From assembly GCA_009746045.1 (NCBI GenBank), contig RPFO01000165.1, positions 3,240,641 through 3,304,640 of the forward strand: 64,000 nucleotides of DNA, written 5' to 3'. Below the pieces are notes generated by a model. The model saw only the letters and a program-made list of their open reading frames with translations, was not told the DNA's origin and ran no database searches. Shown in pieces: positions 16,728 to 27,686 of the stretch; the stretch's first letter is position 1; the number at the start of each line of letters is the position of its first letter. The DNA is from Mesostigma viride (taxonomy: Eukaryota; Streptophyta; Mesostigmatophyceae; Mesostigmatales; Mesostigmataceae). Made by a program: the position numbers and the translations under genes.

Positions 16728-17616
16728 CCTGACAATCGGCGGTGACGCGCGCGAAAGCCATCATACGGGTTGTGTCCGTGGAGAGCGCCGAGGGGCTTGT
16801 TAGTAGCGTCAGTGATTAAGTCATTAAAAAAGAGTGGTTTAACACGTATGTATGGCTATTTAAAATAGCGCCTTAATGATTGAGAATGAATGCGAAAGAC
16901 CTTTGACTTCCTATGCGTCACAGCGCACGATGGTGGCTTAAGAATACTTGTCACACAATACGAATAAGCTCAAACCCGGAAAACCGGTTTCGTATATTAC
17001 AATGTTACCACACAGATTAAAACACTCAATGCGGGAAGACTTACACCCAGTAGGCGAGGGATTCACACTCGAGCCCACAGGAGATTTACACTCCAGGATT
17101 AAGCGATGGTAAATAATCTGTAGAGCAACGTGGTAAATTACGATACAAGGTCCGGATTGCTGGCATAGCTCGTGCCTTGCCTATTTTGTCCCTTCGTCCC
17201 CGTTGGTGGCTGCGCCTAGCGCTGCCAAGCAGGCATGACGTCAGGTCTGCGGGGACGGGCTTCTCGAACCGTCTAGAACACATTAAAGACCAGTACGGCT
17301 AGAGGCCTCTCCTGAAAAATATCCAAATGTCCGTAGGTACCATCATAACGCGTGTGCAGTGCCACTTGGCTGTCCCGTAACTCCCGTTCAGGCGCTAGGT
17401 CTGCCTACGGCGCAAAGGCCAAGTTCGTCAGCAAAACTTCTACACTTACTTCGACACGGATTGCCTCGGCTGCCAACTATACTATGGCCTCGGCACTGGC
17501 GCCGGATTACGGTCGGCGCCGATCGACCGGGACGGATAATTTAATACCACAAACGGCATGTTGCATCCGTGCAACAAGTGGCTGCCGTGCCACCTCCTCT
17601 CGAGTAGTAGGAAAGA

Positions 17617-18175
17617 CTAGGCGACCTGGCTTGAGCTTATTGTAACCTGTCCATATGCGCTGCCAGTACCATGGGAGTCCTTTGTACGAAATAAGGGTGC
17701 TGCCCAGTATTCCCGCCCCCAGTTGCCACGAGGTGCCACTATAGCATGGGTGGAAAGAGAGGCTAGCGTTTCACAAGCAAGCATGCAGCCGGGGTGTGTG
17801 TTGACTCCCATAAAAACAGATATCACTTGTTTAGCACACAGCGACCACAAACACCATTGTATGTTGAGGAGCCCGAGGCCCCCGTGCACCCATGACATGA
17901 AGGAAATCTCTCTGTTGATCCATCCGTGTACCGTGTGGGAGATTAAGCCTTTCTGTTTCCAGACAAAATTGCTGCCAATGCGTTGGATGAGCTGTGTGGT
18001 GGCGTCATTGGGTGGGTGTGCTTGGCAATAATACAGAACCTTAGAGAACAAAAGTTGGTTGACGATCAGGGTTCGCCCGCGTAGGCTCATGCGGTGGACG
18101 GCCCCCCAGCGCCCTGCGGTACTGTAAGGAGAACGCCTGCAAGCTTGCCCACGTGGTTGGTTTCATCATACATGA
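17617..18175 (-). pseudogene. LINE ORF2 post-RT segment, frame broken
   Basis: The segment SLRGRTLIVNQLLFSKVLYY and the following WKQKGLISHTVHGWINRE match the other LINE at about 23620-23800. The first 60 bases (FMYDETNHVGKLAG) lie in another frame. This is the 5'-most coding remnant of the minus-strand LINE. Confidence 0.72.
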
Positions 18176-18197
18176 AAGAACGTGTAAAAGTCGAAAT

Positions 18198-18970
18198 GAA
18201 TTAGACGGCTTGACATGTTGTCGTCCAATACTACAAGATAACGCCAATCGAAACTTGCGTCCAAAAATATATCTGGATAGAGGCATGTCTCTTATTATTT
18301 AATTTCAAGGTACCTCTTAATTAATCTCGGGCCCCGCCTCGGGCTATAAGTTTGCAAAAAAAAGTCTGGAAGTCCGGGCAAAGGCGAACAGGAGGAAAAA
18401 ATGAATTACAGGAGGAAAAAATGAATTAAAAGTGAACAGGAGGAAAAAATGGTTTCGACTTAGGACTTAGGTTTTTTGCAAAACTTAGCCCTGACCGGGA
18501 GAAGACAAGTCTGCGGCCTGCGGGGGCTGAGAATAAATAAGAGGTACCTTGAAATTAAATACGAGGCGTGCATCTATGAATATATAGTTTTGGAGGCGAG
18601 TTTCTGTTGGCGTTAAGTCGTAGTATTGTACGATTGATAGATTGGTAGTGCATTGGTGGTACTGCACGACGGTATTGGACGAAATTCCCGGAATCCCGGT
18701 CTGGCAAGCGGATTTTGCATCTCACAGGTACATCTCACGGGTACATCTCACGGGTACGACGCGGCACGACGTTGTACAGCAAAAAAGCTAGGAACCTAGG
18801 CGACTATTTGGCGCCGCGTCGGTCGTGACTTTTTTTGCTCCGTTGGATCTGCATCTACGGCATTCGTGGCTTGTTTCGAAACCCGGTCGATGAGATTTAG
18901 CGGAGAAGTCGGGTATATAACTGATCCTTTTTTGACAACTTTGTGAAAATGAAAAAGTCGAAATGAATTA
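18198..18970 (+). repeat. Inverted-arm repeat family, unit 2 (complete)
   Basis: The left arm at about 18207-18345 (cttgacatgttgtcgtcc, then ccaaaaatatatctggatag) and the right arm at about 18535-18640 are imperfect inverted copies of some 115 bases. Between them lies a centre with three copies of acaggaggaaaaaatg. The tail has a gtcgggtatataactgatcc box and ends gaatta. It follows unit 1 head to tail once the LINE is removed. It carries no ORF; it may be a foldback element that became tandem, or part of an LTR. Confidence 0.65.
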
Positions 18971-21304
18971 AGGGGAGGGTCCCATGGAAATGTATCAAAA
19001 CTGAAGCCCCCTAATAACTACAGAAATGCAACTGACAACCACTGAATGATGTTTGGGGACCATAAACATGATGTTTGGGCATGCATACCACCACTTGACG
19101 TCATTGGTGAGAAACCGGTCCACGGTAGCAGAAAGGTACATTTTGGCGAATTCATTATTTTTTTGCCCAAAATGTATCGGATTCCGACCGATTTCGACCC
19201 CAATCTTCCATTTTGGACCAAGGTTCGGCCTTTTCATGGCAGATCCTGACTCCCCTCACCGAGATCTATCGATTGCGCTACTTATACTTGAGATCAGACC
19301 ACCCTACCTCGTACTTGCCATACTCGACTTTGGCTTACTTGGCGTAAGAGAAGGACGTTACAGCCATTTTTGCCAGTCTCGTAACAAGTCTATCACCTGG
19401 TCGGAAAAGGACTTTCAACTACCCGAGGGCAGATTTGGAATTCCCTCGGAGAGATCCGTCGATTGCGCTAGTCAAATTTATTTTTGGGGTCGATCTCCAA
19501 GGCCCAGTTTCCTTGCGTGGACCGGTTTCTCGCCAATAGCGTCACTTGTTGGGGGTACTACCCCCAGCCATACACCGGCTATGAGCTAAAAATAGAAAAA
19601 AACGCTGTCCGGGGCACATCTTGCCCAGAACAGTGGGAGAACCAGTTGCATGAAAAAAGCACAACCCATATAAAAATGTCATGGGACATGGTTTCTACCT
19701 AATTGGATCAACAAAATCAGCACATCCCTTTGAGTTATTAATTTTTGGGCCAAATATACGCTTTTTTAGGCGGGGCGTCCCCATACACACTCATAACACA
19801 TCAATTAGGCCTGAAAAGCACAAATCAAATTCTGTCATGACCATAGAAGGCACTGTCAAAGTTTGGTGGCATTCTGAGCTCAGCTGTAGCAGTTATTAAT
19901 TTTGGCAGTTGGCCACCTGTGCAGACGCTAAGGAAGGCATTAGTGAGTATTAAGGCACACTAACACTTCCTATGCCATCCAAAAGGCTCCTGACCATGCC
20001 CAATTCGACCACAATGTACAAGGACGTGGCTGGGCACGTCATGTGCCCTTGCCTTACCTCGACACGGGCAACCTGTTGCGTGTGTGCACAACAATGAGGC
20101 AGGTAGCCCTACATGCCTAGCCAACAATTCTAAAGCATATTCCAGGTTTATGGTGTGGGCATCATCCCAAAACCAAGCTCAAACACACCCTAGAAAGCCA
20201 TATCCACTAATTGCCCAACAAGGGTAACAACAGACAGTCCACAGAGAAAGCAGAATTATCATACATGCTGCTTGCCAAGGCTTCTTACCATGGTTACCTT
20301 GCCTTGCTAGCATATGAATTAGGGCTCTCCCATTTTAGTGGGAGAAAGGCCAACAAGACAACGATAACCCCTACCTACGTGCAGTTCCACCCATGCAGTA
20401 TGCCCCTCAGAAAAACCACTGCCACCTTTCTTTCCAGCGCAATTGTTTGCCAAGAAACAAACTCAAGCTTGTGAGCCTCTAACCACAATGAAGCCTCTGC
20501 TAAGAAAGGCCGCGTCAATATTCACACAAAACTGAGTGCTGTTAGCAATCTCCTTCCAAGAAACCACTCAGCAAATCCCTGACAACTTGACGATATGCCA
20601 CGGTTACGCTTTGACACGTCCCAGCCATGCAACGTACATGAAAACCACTGAAAGGTGCCAGGAATCTGGCGATGCGCAGCACGGAATGGCATTATACCTG
20701 GCGCTAACTGCACGGAAAGAAGCCGAAAACTTGCGTTGATAACCCATACAGGAAGCGAAACATTCATAGGGTCACGTTGATCACACGATTGTACCATTAC
20801 CAGAATTGTCCTTCGCCCAGCGGCGCAAGAAAGAACAACCTTCCATGGAATAATAAGACGCGCATCCCGCGAGCCTGGAGAGTGTCTTACCCATCATGAC
20901 GGAAATCTTGCCAAAACCCAGCAAATTTTTTAAAGCTTTACCAATAACGATGAGTAAATGATACTACTTCGTAGCGGAGTTCGCGTTTTTTGCAGTGTCG
21001 ATGATTTCATTGGTGACCATCGCCACGGGGGTCCAATCTGATGTTCTCGTCGAGAGGAATAAATTAGAATGCACGCTGGCGGCGGTGATTGTCAGGTTTT
21101 ATGGGCTTTACCTAGCGTCAAGGATGCGTTTAAGATTCGCTCAGTTTCTCTGCATTCCGCGAGCTATCTTTTTCTACTCTGCCTGAAAGCACGTCGCCAT
21201 GGCCAGCTCCGGTAGGAATGCGCGCCCCGTGCACCACTTTTTCACGGTACGGATGGGTACCGCGAATTTTTCGGCGCCAAAATATTCGCGCCGGGACCGT
21301 CCCC
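18971..21304. other. Non-coding stretch between repeat units
   Basis: No gene was recognised in 2.3 kb. An imperfect inverted repeat (ggtgagaaaccggtccacg at about 19106 against the complement at about 19520-19540) brackets two direct copies of tcgattgcgctag/ct. At 21170-21300 lies the CGCCATGGCC-GGCGCC module also met near 3700 and 38720. The longest frame (178 residues at 19053-19589) has no protein-like features. Confidence 0.4.
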
Positions 21305-22040
21305 TTAGACGGCTTGACATGATGTCGTCCACTACTACAAGTTAACGTCAATCGAAACTCGCGTCCAAAAATATATCTGGATAGAGGCATGTCTCTTATT
21401 TAATTTCAAGGTACCTCTTAATTAATCTCGGGCCCCGCCACGGGCTATAAGTTAGCAAAAAAAAGTCTGGAAGTCCGGGCAAAGGTGAACAGGAGGAAAA
21501 ACTGAATTACAGGAGGAAAAAATGAATTGAAAGTGAACAGGAGGAAAAAATGGTTTCGACTTAGGACTTAGGTTTTTTGCAAAACTTAGCCCTGACCGGG
21601 AGAAGACAAGTCTGCGGCCTGCGGGGGCTGAGATTAAATAAGAGGTACCTTGAAATTAAATACGAGGCGTGCATCTATGAATATATAGTTTTGGAGGCGA
21701 GTTTCTGTTGGCGTTAATTAAGTCGTAGTATTGTACGATTGATGGATTGGTAGTGCATTGGTGGTACTGCACGACGGTATTGGACGGAGTTCCCGGAATC
21801 CCGGTCTGGCAAGCGGATTTTGCATCTCACGGGTGGGTACATCTCACGGGTACATCTCACGGGTACACGACGCGGCACGACGTTGTACAGCAAAATGGCT
21901 CGCAGAAAAGCTAGGAACCTAGGCGACTATTTGGCGCCGCGTCGGTCGTGACGTTGTTTACTCCGTTGGATCTGCATCTACGGCGTTCGTGGGTTGTTTC
22001 GAAACCCGGTCGATGAGATTTAAAGGAGAAGTCGGGTATA
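21305..22040 (+). repeat. Inverted-arm repeat family, unit 3, split by the Penelope-like element
   Basis: It is colinear with unit 2 through gtcgggtata and then stops at 22040. The missing tail (ataactgatccttttttgac...gaatta) is found at 40097-40150, right after the Penelope-like element. The 18-kb interval between is therefore an insertion with its later nested inserts. Confidence 0.75.
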
Positions 22041-23133
22041 TCAAGGAGACAACCAGCGCAGGCCAGAAATCGGGAGAATCCGGACCATGGTAGCTCGAGC
22101 CTGCCGTTATCTTGTCCGCGTGTTCGAGTCGTTCAGGATGATGAAGATGAATGGTGATGGAAATGTGTATCCTTGTGCATTGAAAATATGGCTGGCTTAC
22201 GTGTAGAGCGACTAGATGACCTAGACGGTGGGGCCGGAAACAGCATGCTTGATCAGGGCGTGTGTTTCGAGCCTAACTGGCCGGGAGTGTCTAGTGGTGA
22301 GCACCATTGCTGCGATCGCTCTCCCACCATTTACGAGGAAATACCCGCAAATGGAAAACCACTGAAAAGGTAGCTAGTCAGTCATCACGTTAGCCATGCC
22401 ATGATTCCAAACGTCCAAGAACTGCACACGGTGCAAAGGCAAAAAGCCGGAGGACAGCACTTTCAAATGTGCGGCGGGAACCAACAGCCCGCGTATGCCA
22501 GAAAACATCGTGTTGCTGCAGCGACGCGACGATGTGGACAACGAATCCAGTGCCAAGCTCGGAACGGCCGCAAAGGAGATCTGGCATCACAGGGTTCAGA
22601 TGTGCGGAGATACTATGCGATCCAGCCGGTCCACGACCTGTTTGTAGAGCTTGTGCCAAGGGGCAGCACCGAACAGATGTGGGTGACGTTGCAAAAAACA
22701 TCGGACTTGACGGAGCATAATGTCTCGGTCATACACCGCCCGCATTGGTAGGAATACTAAATAATTATGAGGCTGGGCGCCGGCCAGCTGCAAACGATAA
22801 ATAAAACAAAAGAATTTTAATTAACTAATTCCCGAGTGTACTGACCTGTAGTTTTTGAAACTACCAAACAAATAAAGAAAGTGTAAATAAATTGTTTGAC
22901 TGCCAAGAGCGCTTCTTTTGCGGTAAAAAACAAAGAAATATTAAATCTCTGGCTGAAAAATGTGCTTTTACTAGCCGTAAGAGCAGTGCATCCGGCTGGG
23001 TTATACAAAACAAACAAAGAATTATTAAATTTCGCAGCCGGTTTAACGGTTGTTCGGTAACCAAACAAACAAACTAATAATTAATTAATTGGGCGGACAC
23101 AGTAGCACTTTCAACCAATAAAACGCTAATGTC
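22041..23133 (-). other. 3' tail of the Penelope-like element
   Basis: The terminal 150 bases recur at 6403-6563 and, in part, at 50190-50258. Between 22390 and 22793 are minus-strand frames including LRQVRCFLQRHPHLFGAAPW that look protein-like but are broken and unrecognised. 22840-23080 is AT-rich with repeated accaaacaaa. No complete gene is present. Confidence 0.5.
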
Positions 23134-23177
23134 TTATTCCGAAGGGCCTTTTGGCTGAACTGAATTAAAACTACCAA

Positions 23178-25524
23178 ACTGCCGGGCTGTTCTTTCTGCA
23201 CGCTCGCGACAACAGGATCAGGGGCTTCCCCATCCAAGGTAAACCGCGAGGTTTGTTCCAAATTGCTTATGTTGATGACACCACTAATGTCTGTACCTCC
23301 ACTACCGATGTGCATGCTATCATGGAGAATATCACGACATACTCTATGGCCTCTCAACAGCGGTGTAACGTGCAAAAGTCCACGGCCGGGCTGCACATCG
23401 GGAGAGGATCCTCCCCCCGCTTATCACTCCCTAATCTGCCTGTGACATGGGTCCAGCCAGACGGTCACATGCACCTATTACACAATTGCCCTATCGGCTG
23501 CACTATGGATGGACGTCTTGCTGAACACCCCACCTTTTTGTATGACAACACAACACACAGTGGCAAACTCACAGGCATGCTCCAAGCGGCATCAAGATGG
23601 GCAGCGGTTCCGCGTCTCAGCCTACGGGGCAGGGTCCTCCTCACCAACCAAATGTTATTCTCCAAAGTGCTCTACTACTGCCAAGGTAACCCACCTAACG
23701 AGTACACCACCAAGATCATCCAACAAATCGGCAGCAATTTTGTTTGGAAACAGCAGGGTATCATAACACACACGGTGCCGGGATGGATCGATCGGGACAT
23801 GTCCTATATGCCATGGGTTCAAGGAGGCTTGGGCTTACATAATATGGAGTGGTGTTTATGGTCAGTGTACACCAAACAGATCCTAACCGCTTTCATAGGC
23901 GTAAACGCACACCCTGGTTGTATGTACTTGGCACAAGAAGCTTTCGCCACAACCTATACCCACACCAATGGTACATCATGGCACTTGGGGGCAGCAATAC
24001 TTACATGTGCGCTCACTTCGTACAAAGGCTTATCATGGTATTGGGCACGTATGTGGAAGGGTTATAAGAACCTAAAACCGGACAGAATTGCTCACCCTAC
24101 CACGCGGGAAGAGGTGGCACGCCAACCATTATATTTCAATGATTTGCTGCGCGATAGTGAGCATAATGTGTTTGGTGTTTTAAGCGGCCGCAACCCATAT
24201 GAGGGCTTTTTGACGGCCACCCCGCCGGTTACGCGAATCATGGATTTATACGCGGCTGACGGTGACCGATATCGCCTTCTGACATACACGGAAATCAGCG
24301 CGTGGATCGCAAACATGCCCAGCCGACCAGCTTGGGACAACCTTCTACAAGCAATTCCCGCAGGATGGCATACCCTCATGACAACCCCGCGCAAACCCCT
24401 ACAAATCGGGGAATGGGTGAGCTATTACCCGGATCACGATACGTCCGTACATAAGGGCTGCATCGTTGCGATCGCGTCGACGGGCGTTACCATACAATTG
24501 CTCCAGGAGACACCCGACGGTCAAGGACTTCTCGGCAAATTGATTACATCGTACTCCTACATTCCAGCATGTCAATGTCACCGCATTCGAGTGGTCCCGT
24601 GGTCACTGTCACAGGCGTGCATGTTACCCCTGGACCCCACCACCGTGATACGCGACACCACATGGCTGCATGTTGGCAAGGGGCGCCTGGACACGCTTGC
24701 TCTAGACCCGCTAGAATTTGGATGGGTCCTCACATCTGGCGGCACCCCAATGACGAAGTGCCTTTTCGAGTACACGGCTGACTGGGGATACCGGCTACTT
24801 CTACTACATAAAAATCATAGGATGCACCCGGGTCGCCTGCGCTGGCACCCCGAGTGGCCGGGCTACACCTGGATCAAGAACATTACCTTGGCAGTTGATC
24901 ACCCGTTGGTTGACAAACGGGCCACCGACGTCCAGCACCTGCTTATGCATCGGGCCATCGGGGTCAATTCCCAACTGCACCATCGGTACTCCCACGCGGC
25001 GGCGTGCTTATGCAACTTTCCAGATGAAACAATTGAGCACAGATTTCTGGACTGCCAACTCGCAGGGGTTTGGCAATGGCTGCTGGGTATATGGGCCAAG
25101 TGCATGGATGGCTATTACAGCTCCCCCCACCACCGTCACACTATCTACGGTTATTTTCGGCATCACGGGATTACGGGACGCGAGCCTCACAGCCAACCAG
25201 ATGGCATGGATATGGCTACGCACGACGATGCTTCACACCATATGGCAAGTTCGCAACGAGACCGTATTCACGTTACGTGCCGCGTACACGAGAGGTGCCG
25301 TGGTCCGCCGGTTTATCTCCTCTTGGAACCTGGCTATGCGTCGTTACTGGCTCCTGGCGACGGAACAACACAAAGTATGGGACCCGGGCCCTAACAATGA
25401 CACCCCCAGCCCACTGGAAGTCTTTCATGCACTCATGGGCATGAACCAGGTCTTTACACTTATGCCGGATGACGATATATCTACAGTACAATGGCTACCT
25501 TGGTCGCAGGGCGCGCCTTATTAA
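23178..25524 (+). pseudogene. LINE ORF2 fragment: RT motif C to C-terminus
   Basis: The frame is open from the first base of the insert. It has IRGFPIQGKPRG and the catalytic AYVDDT, then thumb-like LSLRGRVLLTNQMLFSK, a long linker and the Cys-His block CLCNFPDETIEHRFLDC. A frame change occurs at about 25122 at a run of six C; the rest (TVIFGITG to WLPWSQGAPY) is read in the next frame to 25524. RT motifs A and B and any endonuclease are missing, so the protein is non-functional. Confidence 0.82.
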
Positions 25525-25628
25525 TGCGGGCACCCCAATTTAGGCACAACTAGGCATTTCAGGCTATTTTTGGCATACCTGGGTCACCTTAACTGTTATA
25601 TGGAAATAAACTAACACCCATTTCACCG
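23178..25628 (+). mobile_element. 5'-truncated L1-like LINE nested in the Penelope-like element
   Basis: A 16-base duplication, gaattaaaactaccaa, lies at 23162-23177 and 25629-25644. It is inside the Penelope-like coding sequence, which rejoins across it. The LINE starts in the RT domain, just before motif C, and ends after a 100-base 3' UTR with no poly(A) but an acccatttcaccg end. The same end occurs, slightly altered, at 15305 and 47171. It is better preserved than its minus-strand relative at 15305-18183. Confidence 0.85.
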
Positions 25629-25644
25629 GAATTAAAACTACCAA

Positions 25645-27201
25645 TGCGGGCGGCGTAGTCTTTGACCAATAAACGCTGCAAGAGTTCAACAAGAGTCGTG
25701 ATGAAATCAACACGATAAGAACAAAGACGGGAAAAACGATGTAACTGAGAAAGAACAACACCATATTTTGCTGTGTGGGAAAGGAGACTGTGAATATCGG
25801 GGTAACGAATAAAAGGAATTTGCTGGTATTTAGGATCCTTGCGCTTATCATAGACAGCCGCACGCCAGCCCTTCTTGTTATGGGTAATGTTAAGATCGAG
25901 GTAATTGCAATGAGTATCCTCCGACGTGAGCTTTTATGTGAGGGACGCTTGCGGGTAGATGCCAGGCAGACCAGCGGTGATATACAAATGGGTTGCGAAA
26001 TCAGGGTTGTCGAAAGCGATGACATCATCAATGTATCGACATGTATGGATAAAACGCCTGATGAGAACATCATCGTTTGAGGCAATGAGATTCTCCATGA
26101 ATGCAAGCTCATAAGTGTATAGATAGAGGTTTGCAAGGAGCCCGGCACAGTTAGTGCCCATAGGGATGCCGATAGCTTGTTGGTATACATTGCCCGCAAA
26201 AGAAATGAAGGTGTTATCAACAAGATAAGAGATCCAATGAACAAGGTCAGCCTTCGTGATAATATAATTATAACCATCCCGCACGATAGCACCTGCCGCG
26301 ATCCCTGAGAGCCACGTTGCCGTGGGCTTGGTCTGAGAAACACGCACGTGCAGGTGGTTGCGCCCGTGAGGCCTACGTGCATACAGACGAGTAAGGAGGC
26401 TATCTAAACGAGCTTTCAAATCGTGCAAATCTAGTGTGGTATATAGAGTGGTGAAATCATAGGTGGCTATGGGCATAGGTATACGTTTCTCTGCTGCTGT
26501 CTTAGAACGGCTAAGGGCGGCAAGGCGTAGGCGTACTTGGGCTGAGTCTATGACGATCCAACTACCAGCGCATTCATACCCGGCATTCGACAGCACCTCC
26601 ACCCATAATGCATTGGCTTCGGGGAGAAGAGCATTCAAAGCATGGCAGATGAGTTTCGAGAGAGGCATCAGTGGGGCTGAATGCGACGCAGCAATGGTGC
26701 GCAAAGCAACAGGAGTTTTGTGCAGCTTAAGAGTGAGATACAGATATGGGAACGTAGTGGTGGTGGCGCGTTGCTGCCGCTTAAGGAATGCCCGAGCAAC
26801 AATGTTTTGGCTGTGCAGAAAAGCCCGATGAGCAGCAGTGATACTGGCGGTGGACTGTGCACGCTGAACATAGGTAGGGCTGGACGCCAACTCGTGTTGC
26901 AAAGTAGCAAGGTAGTGCTTCTTGCATATAAGAGCAAAGTTGTTGGCACTCTTGTCAACACACGTGATGATAAAGTCCTGCTTGAAGTGGTCAAGAAGTG
27001 CTTTATCTGTGGTGTTGAGCCAGGTGGTGCGGTGGACCTGCTGGAGACGGTAATCAAGCCTGGTGAGACGTGCATTGCATTCGTGAATGACGGCGCGAAA
27101 CCACGGTTCCATGGCAAGGGGAGCAAGCTGTAGGTCCGTGCACATGGCATTGCAGAATTTGCGCAGTGATGTTGAGAGCAGTGCATTCACCTCTTGGGCA
27201 C
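25645..27201 (-). pseudogene. Penelope-like reverse transcriptase, central and C-terminal part
   Basis: A 418-residue frame (27190-25934) holds LKLHKTPVALRTIA, TYDFTTLYTTLDLHDL (motif A, Asp), IGIPMGTNCAGLLANLYLY (motif B) and CRYIDDVIAF (motif C, Asp-Asp). It then shifts frame at about 25935. In the next frame YLDLNI, VYDKRKDPKY and LLSHTAKYGVVLSQLHRF continue to the LINE insertion at 25644. The final residues and stop lie beyond the LINE, at 23134-23161. The N-terminal part lies beyond the LTR element, at 39539-40096. It would synthesise element cDNA if whole. Confidence 0.75.
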
Positions 27202-27206
27202 ACGTG

Positions 27207-27589
27207 AGTTAGTCTAAGTCTCCCGCCTGTAGCCTAAGTGGACACGTGCCAGCACCGCCGGCGCCCAATTGGGTACTGGGACGGTGCTGGACTAGAGCAG
27301 TCGTGGCATGGACACGTGGCTATACTCAGTATGTGATGAGCCGGTACCTCAGTACCGGGACTGTAGTTGTCATGTTAGGACTGACTAGATCAGGTTGTAA
27401 CTGATAGGCTAGTCCGTCCAGGATCAGTAAGTTAGGCTTAACTTACGCAAAGTCTGGTCAGCCGCAAGTGACGGCTGACCAGCGGTATATGTGCCATTCT
27501 ATCCTAGTCTAATGCCAAGGTGTCTCGTCGTTCACACACACGCCATTTGGCACTGCCTGAGCATTTCCAGCTCTGTGTTTCCCATAACT
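27207..27589 (+). repeat. 5' LTR of element 1
   Basis: 383 bases beginning agttagtctaag and ending cccataact. It should carry promoter and polyadenylation signals; a palindromic ccggtacctcagtaccgg lies near 27341-27360. The internal region begins TGCATTAAAAAACTCC, which is not a usual TGG-type primer-binding site. Confidence 0.93.
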
Positions 27590-27686
27590 TGCATTAAAAA
27601 ACTCCGGTAAAAACACACGTGTTAAACGACGAGCAAAACAAACCCATTTTCCACACTCTCTTTTTCTACCCACATTTTTTCGAAAA

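Larger units (their letters stand above)
15305..18183 (-). mobile_element. Degenerate L1-like LINE, minus strand
   Basis: The element contains the C-terminal two thirds of an ORF2-like protein, homologous to the LINE at 23178-25628, in at least three frames. The 14-base flanks (15291-15304 and 18184-18197, one mismatch) act as its target duplication. Its 5' end lies at 18183, within the post-RT region. About 730 bases at 16810-17540 do not align with the other copy and may be a further insertion or diverged sequence. Its 3' tail (ggctaataataaaatata, then acccatttccccg on the minus strand) recurs at 47071-47280. Confidence 0.7.
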
